From Bacteroidales bacterium (GTDB taxonomy: Bacteria; Bacteroidota; Bacteroidia; Bacteroidales; UBA7960), in contig SKTA01000126.1 of NCBI GenBank assembly GCA_007122745.1, forward strand, positions 1-5,927: 5,927 nt of DNA, written 5' to 3'. Under the pieces are notes generated by a model, which ran no database searches, had not been told where the DNA came from, and saw only the letters and a program-made list of their open reading frames with translations. Positions 5,924 to 5,927 of the stretch are shown in pieces. The translations under genes were made by a program, and so were the position numbers. Positions within the stretch are counted from its first letter, which is position 1; each line of letters begins with the position of its first letter.

Positions 5924-5927
5924 AAAA

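Larger units (their letters stand above)
5407..5927. other. Non-coding, repeat-rich region upstream of the glycogen gene
   Basis: No convincing gene lies in these 521 bases. The short open frames here run through repeats and have low-complexity or repeat-like peptides. From left to right the region has an A/T-rich leader (5407-5467), a hexamer array (5468-5503), an element with inverted ends (5519-5576), a G/T-biased stretch (5581-5653), a duplicated 16-mer ending in a hairpin (5678-5717), a second hairpin (5744-5769), plain A/T-rich DNA (5771-5902) and a third hairpin (5903-5923). In 5771-5902 I see only a minus-strand TAATTTTG box (5792-5785) with no -33 partner and a small inverted repeat GTAAT/ATTAC (5852-5867). 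Confidence 0.8.

Overview
The window looks like chromosomal DNA from a member of the Bacteroidota (Bacteroidetes), probably a Bacteroidales/Marinilabiliales-type organism. The reasons are moderate GC content, starts without Shine-Dalgarno sequences, a TAnnTTTG-type promoter box, a eukaryote-like family GT3 glycogen synthase, and an intergenic region full of short dispersed repeats. All three protein genes lie on the minus strand and are read from right to left.

Layout from right to left. Positions 5407-5927 are a 521-base non-coding region. It carries a hexamer array, a short element with inverted ends, a strongly G/T-biased stretch and three GC-rich palindromes. Positions 1117-5406 hold one very long gene of 1429 codons. 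It encodes a glycogen synthase (GT3) fused in frame to a DUF3417/GT35 alpha-glucan phosphorylase, so the chain that extends glycogen also carries the enzyme that degrades it. A 91-base gap follows, with a good Bacteroidota-type promoter that begins on the stop codon of the fusion gene. Positions 279-1025 encode the 3-oxoacyl-ACP reductase FabG. Ten bases further on, recF begins (268 down to 1) and runs off the left edge after 89 codons.

fabG and recF look co-transcribed, which joins fatty-acid elongation to recombinational repair; nothing in their sequences suggests a direct functional link. The fusion gene is probably its own transcription unit for glycogen storage and mobilisation.

I see no phage, insertion sequence, CRISPR, toxin-antitoxin or defence genes, and no tRNA or rRNA. 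The points most worth a second look are the synthase-phosphorylase fusion and the repeat cluster upstream of it. I do not see convincing evidence of a wholly new system.
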